Of a stretch of DNA of 64,000 nucleotides, positions 56,281 through 64,000 are shown piece after piece. The translations under genes and the position numbers were made by a program. Each line of letters begins with the position of its first letter. Within the stretch, counting starts at the first letter, position 1. The stretch covers positions 37,360,641-37,424,640 of the forward strand of contig OZ024857.1 in the NCBI GenBank assembly GCA_964017155.1, in the 5' to 3' direction. The stretch is from Oasisia sp. SBJ-2009 (taxonomy: Eukaryota > Annelida > Polychaeta > Sabellida > Siboglinidae). Below the pieces are notes generated by a model, which ran no database searches, was not told the origin of the DNA, and worked only from the letters and a program-made list of their open reading frames with translations.

Positions 56281-59200
56281 GTCCCGTTCCTTGTGTAATT
56301 TCGTTCACATTTTTTGGAGATTTGCAAAACTATACATTTTTGGAAAGTTTAGGACCTACTGAACCTGAAAAGTAATGTTTACATTTTTTCTAAACACTCT
56401 ATGGCGGCCATCTTGGATTTCCAAAATGGCGGCTATTTTTGGCTCACATTTTGCAATATCTCGGCTTCTAAGCATCTTAGGCTTTCGATTTTTGTGTCTA
56501 AATATACATTTTCAGAGACAAGGAATCTAATGAGACAACTTACAATGCACTACATTTAATGCAAGACAGTATAAATCACAATGTTTACTCAAAAAAATTA
56601 CCAAAATGTACTTCTTGTGTACTTGATAGAAACAAATGTTTAATTGCAGTAGTCTAATTATAATATGCAAAGGATCGTCACATTAGAACAATGAATAGTC
56701 CCTCTGGTTCTAGACATTAAGATATATCAAGCAAATGACATTAGTCATCACTGTCATCATCTGAATTACGATTCTCGTAGTATGTGTCTTCGTCGTTTTC
56801 ACAATGTGTGTGCAAGTAAATTATTTGACTTGCACGAGCAGCGATTAGATGTGCAGTTCCCCTTGCACTGACGCCTGACCATCTCAATGATAGCCTTCGG
56901 TGCTGGTGGCACATCAGCGGTGGTTGGGTTGAGCTGGCCCTCATCGTGATCCTTGTGATAGCCATTCTGCAGTGGGTCCAACGGAACCTGCTTGGGATGG
57001 GCAGCCTGGCCCCAGACTCTAGCTTGCACATGCGTCCTCAAAATGTGTTGCTTGAGGGCACCCATGGTAGGTGGTAGCTTCTCACTTTCTGCCATGTATT
57101 TACAAAATAGGTGCCAACGTAGATCAGGAATGCTTGAGGTGTGGAGGCCCTTTGGACAGTATGCAGTGCACACAAACCTGGCCATGGTTGATTCCAGGAA
57201 GTCCTCCGTCACATCCGTGTCATCACAAGGCATGCACAGGTCCCTGATGACATCATAGTCAGACTCCAGGAACAGCTTGAACCAGGTTGCCCACCCTATT
57301 CGTACACACCTTCCAGTGTTTTCTGCCCCAGAGAATGCATGGGATGCTGGTAAGGCCTTTGCTTTCTCCGGCCCCAATGCTGTCCATAATGGCTTGATCT
57401 GGTGGACACCAGAAACCATTGAGATTGAGGTGTTCTTTGGCAATAAATCACAACTGGCTATGATCAAGACGAGGACATCAGTATCAGGAGAAAAGAATGT
57501 CATTTCTGCATCCCTTGAGTTTCGCTCTGTTGCAGACACTTCTAATCATATCATCAAGGTGTCTGTTTCCTCGTGGTTGGTATCTGGAAAGGGGCCCACA
57601 TCCTTGTTGCTCCTAGTGTGGCCCGCAGCTTAGGTGATGGATGACCAGCTTGGATGAATCTTTGTTTTCTCTGCCAAATATTCTGTCAGATCAGCCTTTG
57701 TCTGTTCATGTGACAGAAATCGACTCATTGTGATGTGCCTGATGCTGGTCTCATGTCGGACTTGGTACTGGACTGGATCCTTTCCTTTTCGCCTCTTTTG
57801 CCTGGTTGTGCTCTTCAGAGAATCAGCCTTGTATGTGTTAAAGACGACGATGATCTAATCAAAGCTTCTCGTGAGATTAATCAGTCTGTCATTGAAGCAT
57901 ACACTGAGATCCTTCACCGTCACTACAGTTGCTAGTTTCGTTGTCATTTTCTGGACAAGGACCATGCCATCTACCACTGCAACCTTCCGACGGTGATCAG
58001 GAGGATCTGCATCAGTCTCTATGGGGTCTTCATCTGACTGTTGGTTTGCTTATGTTGTTTATCGTGTTGTCAACTTCTCAAGTACATGGATAAGCTTGGA
58101 CTTGTCATTGCATGGCAATACCGAGCCATTTTTGGGAAAAGAGTGCCCTTGGTGTCAGTGTGAACTCGTAGGTGCCAACTGCCTGCTTCTGGTCAATGAC
58201 TCTGTTTGACCGGGCAAGGACCAACAACCTCCCATACAGGTCTTTGGTTTCCTACAGGTCTACGATCTTTTCGCGAATCTTGACTTTATGCGTCTTGTTG
58301 CCAGACATGTACATCTTGTTTTGTGTTCTTCACAGGGGCCCTTAGGCTGACACCCCCATTGACCCACTCAGCCACGTAGTCTTCGTAGAGCTTCTGGCCC
58401 GTGTCATCTATGTTCAGGATCTGTGGCACGTACTCATCTGGGATGTATGCATGGGTTATGATGTTGTAGATCATGTTGCCATCAACAGCAAATGGATTTC
58501 CGTGACTCTGTATGGCATCCTTAATCCTACTAATGGTTCCATGCTCCCGCCTGATTTTGCTTGGGGAAAGGTCGTGATGTTCCACTGCTTTGCTTCCATC
58601 ATCATAGAACTGGTCCTTGAATTCCTTTGCTAGGCAGGACAGTTCTGGAGGAGCCAAAAAGAATCGTTGTCTTGCATTGGGGTTGTTGGAGATCCCAATC
58701 AGACCAGCATGAACCTTCATGAATTTGTTGAGGTGTTCGCATGCATGATCAGCGCCGATGGACACTAACGGGATGGCGTCCTTGGTCACATAAATGTTGC
58801 TCTCTTCCAGTTTTCTCCCTGTTTCTGGGTGGGCAATCTTGAGTGCATGCATGTCTGCTATGTAGCGTGGCCACAGTCGCTTGTACTTGATCCTATCCAT
58901 TGCAAAGAACAGCTTGATGAGCGCTTCTCCAGCTTCAAGATGAAGGTGAATATCAGCATTCCGAGATGCTGCTACAAAGTAGAGAATCGTCTCAACCCGG
59001 TGCAGATAGTTCATCATGGAACGGAACATTCCGTTCTTGGCCTTCTGATCTTCCCAATCATGCAACCTTTTCACCACATTCTCCTGAGTCAGCGTTTGCA
59101 GTAGATGGGCATTGGCTTGCTTCACAGGTTCAGCTTTTGTGTTCTTGTTTGCCACAGAGCAGGCCTCCTCTATCTCAGCGGTAGCTTCTAGGCACACATC

Positions 59201-59628
59201 CTTCAGGTAAGGGTTGTCCTTCAAGAACTGATCGACTATTTTCAATGCTCCAAAAGTTGGCTAATATTTACCATTTGAGCCTCAGGTTGTTACTTAAATT
59301 TTACGTATTTTTTTCCAAAATTTCCATAATAGTGTCATGCATTATATATAGCTCATTATAAGTTGTCCCATTAGTCTCCTTGTCTCTGAAAATGTATGTT
59401 TAGACACCAAAATCACAAGCCTAAGATGCTTAGAAGCCGAGATATTGCAAAATGTGAGCAAAAAATAGTCGCCATTATGAAAATCCAAGATGGCCGCCAC
59501 AGAGTGTTTAGAAAAATGTAAACATTACTTTTCAGGTTCAGTAGGTTCTAAACTTTCCCAAAATGCATAGTTTTATAAATCTCCAAACAATTTGAACGAA
59601 ATGTTTTTTTGTACATAGTGAACTGGAC
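56281..59628 (-). mobile_element. Long-TIR element, duplicate copy
   Basis: Same as 19106-22453, including the TATTA flanks and TIRs at 56281-56572 and 59330-59628. Confidence 0.75.
56741..59274 (-). pseudogene. Broken protein of the long-TIR element, duplicate copy
   Basis: Identical to 19566-22099, with the same frame breaks. Open parts at 59245-58286 and 57539-56799. It adds no independent evidence about the intact protein. Confidence 0.6.
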
Positions 59629-59888
59629 TATTATGTTAGTCTTTCGTACACGACTCGCAGTCTTGCACACCAGACAGACAATAACAAGTGATGTGTAACC
59701 ACCTACAACAATAACCGCTAGATGGCAGTACCCCATGTTATGAAAACCGGTACCCGTTTAAACTACGAGGCAGTACAGTAACAGTCAGTTTTTGCCACGA
59801 AAGTATGAAAGTTGTGTCTAAGCTAAAATTAGTGTGTATTATATTATGTATTCTTATTGAAATGTGGGACTTTTTACTTAGGCATTAC

Positions 59889-60113
59889 TGTGATGGTATG
59901 CCAATGTAAATGCATAGAACGACATATGCAGTCCAAGAGATCAGTCTTGGAAGATGACGAGACTCGAGGTCGATCAGTGGTATCCCTCTCTCTGCTTGTA
60001 ATTGTAATAAAGTGATTTGTTCAGTACTTCTGGTGTCGAATCAGATATGTATGAATGCGAGATGAGTCGGACAATCCGACTACACATATGTCAGGCCAAG
60101 ACGACACGTTTCA
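59889..60113 (+). repeat. 5' LTR of the duplicate element
   Basis: 225 bases, identical to the 5' LTR of copy 1 including its private TGGTATCC variant. This confirms duplication rather than a new insertion. Confidence 0.95.
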
Positions 60114-60253
60114 TGGTGGCAGCTACGGTTGAATCCGGCGCTTTCGAGATTCTTAAATAGGTCAACACGCACGCGGCACCGTCGAGTCGACGCTGGCCAG
60201 CTCCGATTTGTTCTCACTGAGTAAGTGATAGACATTGCCATTAATAGGCAGCC

Positions 60254-63200
60254 ATGGGTGATCTGTCAGGTATAGAGCCGCCCCGCATGAACTGGTTAGC
60301 CACTGATTTACCCACGGAGTTTCGTTCATTCCGTCAATATTGCGAACTGATTTTCAGTGGGCCCATTGCTGAAAAAGGGCAAAGTGAACGAGTGACCTAC
60401 ATCCTGCTATGGGTAGGACAGGAGGGTCTGCGAATGTACAACACTTGGGACCTCAGTGAAACTGAGAAGAAAGACGTTGAGGTAATTTGGGCTAAATTCC
60501 AGGCTCTGATAGAACTAATTACAGGCTGAGCCGTTTTCATCTGCAAAAATTCAGGCAGTTGAGCTCTGAGACAGTTGACGAATTTATGACACGCTGCAAG
60601 ACGCAGGCGCGTAAATGCAAGTTCCGCGATACTACAGAAACCGAGGAGAGGTTGATCGAACAGTTAGTAGTGGGTGTCCGGCACGGGAAAGTGCAAGAAA
60701 AGCTACTGTGCCGTGATGAGACACTAACACTTGACGCGGCGATGGACGTTGCTAGAACGCATGAAGCAACACTGGCCAACATGCAGCAGTTCTCAGGAGA
60801 CGCTAGCAGCATCAGTCACGTCAGCCGGTCGCGGAGAACACATGAGCCAAGCAGACGTCGAGAGGAGGCACCTACGTGCGCAAAATGTGGACGTCATCAT
60901 GCGCCCACAGATCGATGTCCAGCAGAGGGCAGTAGGTATAACGCATGTGGGAAACTCAATCACTGGCAGCGAGTATGTCGGCAGGCTACAGGTTGGACGT
61001 CTGGCGCCGGAGGAAGACGACACTCTTCTGGGCGACCAAGATCCCGAGCTAGGTCAAGACGAAGGACCAACCGAGATGAGCGCCAACGAGGTGGTGTCCA
61101 CTCCACCAGTCAAGACGCCAGATTCGATCAGCCCAGCGACAACTTCGAGCCGCTTGCTTCTAATACCGTCAACATCAACGCCGTCGAGAGGGACGAGGTA
61201 TATGCGACTCTCAGGATCACGCTGAAAGACAGGCCTGACATCCCAGCGACACCTCGTGTCAAGGTCGACACAGGTGCGCAGGGTAACGTAATGCCGCTGA
61301 GGACGTTCCAGCGCATGTACCCGTCAAACATCGACACAGAAGGAATACCTGTGCGAGGCAGCCTTGAGCATCGAGACACGATCCTAACTGCCTACAACGG
61401 ACAATTGATCCGGCAGTACGGTACTACGCGACTGAAGTGTGTGCATGAGACAACCACACACGAAGCAGAGTTCTTTGTTGCTGACACGCCAGGTCCAGTG
61501 ATCTTGGGACTACCTTCCTGCCGCAAGCTCAACTTGGTGACCTTGAACTGTGCAGTCAGCAAACATCAACCGCCGTTGAACTCGAAGGAAGATCTCCAGC
61601 GGCTGTATCCAGATTGTTTTAAGGGCATCGGAAAGTTCCGCGAAACGTTCCACATCACACTAGACCCTGCTGTGACCCCAGTCGTACATGCGCCCAGACG
61701 ATGTCCGATCCACATCAAAGACGACGTGAGGAATGAGATCAACCAGATGGTAGAACTCGGGGTGATCGAGAAGGTCGAGGAGCCTACAGATTGGGTATCT
61801 AGCATCGTATACAGCAGGAAGTCGAACGGAAAGTTGCGCATCTGTTTGGATCCCAAAGACTTGAATACAGCTATCAAGCGTCCGCACTACCCAACACCGA
61901 CCTTGGAGGAAATTACCCACAAGCTTGCTGGGTCAGTGATCTTCTCCAAGCTAGACGCACGTCACGGATACTGGTCCGTGCAGTTAGACGACGAGTCTAA
62001 GCGTCTGACCACGTTCAACAGTCCCTTCGGCCGGTATCTCTCAAGATACATCCCATCCTGCCCATAACCTATTTGAACCTCTCCCATCTAGTCGCCGATT
62101 CAGATCCATAAAAACCAGGACCAACCGCTTTAGTACTAGCTTTTTCCCCTTAGCCGTTCAAGCCCTGTCAAAACAGAAGTGATTTTCTCCCACCCGCAGC
62201 AAACACATAGTCCACTTTCCGATGAGTTTTAGTATGTATATTTTATCATAATTTATTATTTTTTTATTTCATATTTTACATTTTAAGCTACTATATTTCT
62301 ACTAGATCGTATCAATTATTTATCGATGTTATAATGAGCAATTTTTTATTCGGACCTTTTTATGTGATTGTTCTTATTTATTTTATTTAATGTAGTAGTA
62401 TATTTTAACATCATTGTTTGGTGCATGTGAATGTATTGTCATGTGAATGTACTATTACGACGACCAATATCATTACACATTCCAATGTTTTATTGTAACT
62501 ACAATGTGAACACATGGCAATAAAGCTATCTTATCTTATCTATCTTATTATTGTTTCAGAAGACTACCGTTTGGCCTGAACCTCAGCCAAGACGTGTTCC
62601 AGGAGAGGATGGACTGCATCCTTGAGAAGTGCCCCGGAAAGATAAGTATTGCTGATGACGTGGGTGTGTTCGGGAAGACAGAAGCCGAACACGGCAAACA
62701 TCTGCACAATCTGATGAGAGTAGCACTGCAGCATGGGCTGGTGTTCAACATTGATAAATGCGACATCAAACAGGCGAACATGAAGTTCTTCGGGTTGGAA
62801 TTCAGCGCAGACGGCGTACGTCCAGACCCAGGCAAAGCCGCGGACATCCAGCGAATGAAAGAACCGCAAAACGTCGCACAACTTCAGGAATTTCTGGGCA
62901 TAGCCACGTACATGTCGCCATTCATTCCAAACCTGTCGCAGCAAACCGCAACCCTGCGTGATCTAGCGAAGAAGGACGCCGAGTTCATCTGGACGAAATC
63001 TCACAACGCAGCGTTTGAAGCGACGAAGTCTCTCATCTGTCGTGAAGTGACCCTTGCGTACTTCGACCCACAGGCTGAGAGTGTCATCCAGGTCGACGCC
63101 TCCAGCCGAGGACTCGGCGCTGTTCTCATTCAACACGAGAAGCCCATCGCGTTTGCCAGCAAGTCACTTAGTGATTGCGAACAGAGATACGCCAACATTG

Positions 63201-64000
63201 AACGTGAGATGCTCGCAGTCGTCTTCGGCTGCGAGAGGTTCCACATGTACGTCTACGGAAAATCGTTCGTTCTCGAGTCGGACCACAAACCTCTCGAGAT
63301 GATCAACTTGAAGAACCTTGCAGCAGCACCGCAAAGATTACAGAGAATGTTCCTGCAAGTACAACCGTATGACTTTGTGTTACGCTACAAGCCAGGAAAG
63401 CAAATGATGCTGGCCGACGCCATGTCAAGACAACCGAGTAGCGAGTCGACGCAGATCGACCTTGACATACAAGTGTCATTGGTACAGTTTTCAATACAGA
63501 AGCTACAGTCGATCAGAGAGGCGACACAGGCCGACGATGAACTGTGTTCGCTGAGAGCCGTCATCGTGGATGGATGGCCAGATAGCCAACGCCACCTAGC
63601 TGCACCGTTGTGACCCTACTGGTCATGCCGAGACGAGTTGGCAGTTGAGGACGGTCTTATCATGAAGGGCGACCGTCTGGTGATTCCCCTAAGTCTACAG
63701 GCGGAAGTGTTGAGCAAACTGCACGAGGCTCACCAGGGCATAGAGAAGACCCGGCTACGAGCGAGGTCCTGTGTCTACTGGAAGTCGATCAACAAGGACA
63801 TCGACGACATCGTGAGGAAGTACGACGCGTGTCAACGGTTACAGAAACGTCAGGCGCACGAGCCGCTGATGCAGCATGAGTTACCGACACGTCCGTGGCA
63901 GATCGTCGGCACAGACCTGTTTGCCATACGAGAGGACACGTATCTTCTCATCTGTGACTACTACTCGAAATTCCCTTTTGTCTACCGCATCGAGGGGAAG
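60254..64000 (+). pseudogene. gag-pol of the duplicate element (partial at window end)
   Basis: Same 7-bp gag deletion, LINE insertion, Cys-to-Tyr changes and TGA stop (63611-63613) as 23079-27626. The window ends within the integrase core, after the first catalytic Asp (GTDLF). Confidence 0.9.
62037..62552 (+). mobile_element. LINE fragment inside the reverse transcriptase, duplicate copy
   Basis: Same as 24862-25377. Confidence 0.85.

Larger units (their letters stand above)
52239..64000. repeat. Right copy of the ~37-kb tandem duplication
   Basis: Repeats 15062-26825 with only a one-unit CA difference seen by eye. It begins within ZNF-D and runs off the window inside the LTR element. The entries below give its contents. 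Confidence 0.95.
59889..64000 (+). mobile_element. LTR retrotransposon copy 1 duplicate, cut by the window end
   Basis: Identical to 22714-26825. 5' LTR at 59889-60113, primer site at 60114-60123, same target base run (ATTAC) before the LTR. The 3' LTR lies beyond the window. Confidence 0.95.

Overview
The window is animal nuclear DNA and reads like an AT-rich invertebrate genome. It holds a tandem cluster of C2H2 poly-zinc-finger genes with mostly untranslated spacers. It also holds long (GT/CA)n and (TA)n microsatellites, a Mag/SURL-type Ty3/gypsy LTR retrotransposon, CR1/L2-like and RTE-like LINE tails, tRNA-derived SINEs and inverted-repeat DNA transposons. Nothing here fixes the species. 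A marine invertebrate (lophotrochozoan, cnidarian or echinoderm) is my inference only. No operon, CRISPR array, rRNA gene or functional tRNA gene was seen.

Layout. 1-14,000 is gene-poor, with microsatellites, a 26-bp minisatellite, one weak candidate first exon on the minus strand (11162-11290) and AT-rich tracts. ZNF-A (14324-15715) is the only fully intact gene, with 16 fingers. Downstream of it lie a 198-bp hairpin, an RTE-like LINE relic, a TTAA-flanked element with a broken THAP domain (18043-18871), and a 3.35-kb element with ~295-bp terminal inverted repeats (19106-22453). That element carries a decayed large protein on the minus strand. LTR element copy 1 (22714-27980, +, TSD ATTAC) follows and is broken by a 7-bp deletion, a LINE insertion and a nonsense codon. 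Next come ZNF-B (29859-30974), a solo LTR, a LINE tail, LTR element copy 2 (34716-39475, minus, TSD GCAGG, one nonsense codon), SINEs, ZNF-C (43176-44464, 1-bp frameshift), a CpG-rich block (47990-48175), tandem repeats and ZNF-D (51603-52892, disrupted).

Two duplication layers are visible. The older one relates the B unit (~22,480-40,372) to the C unit (~40,430-47,990). Both LTR insertions lie in the B unit, and the C unit keeps the matching empty sites. The younger one is a ~37.175-kb tandem duplication: 52239-64000 repeats 15062-26825, and the only difference I could see is one CA unit. Its left junction lies inside ZNF-D, whose 5' half is of the C/D type and whose 3' half is that of ZNF-A. 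This is what unequal crossing-over between two zinc-finger genes would leave. An assembly duplication has to be excluded first.

Functionally the window holds a small zinc-finger family (probable nuclear DNA-binding proteins) that grows by duplication while its members decay, inside a dense deposit of transposons. Whether these fingers act on those transposons cannot be told from sequence. The most unusual single object is the long-inverted-repeat element at 19106-22453 (and its copy at 56281-59628). It encodes a widespread but uncharacterised metazoan protein with a possible nuclease-like acidic motif set.
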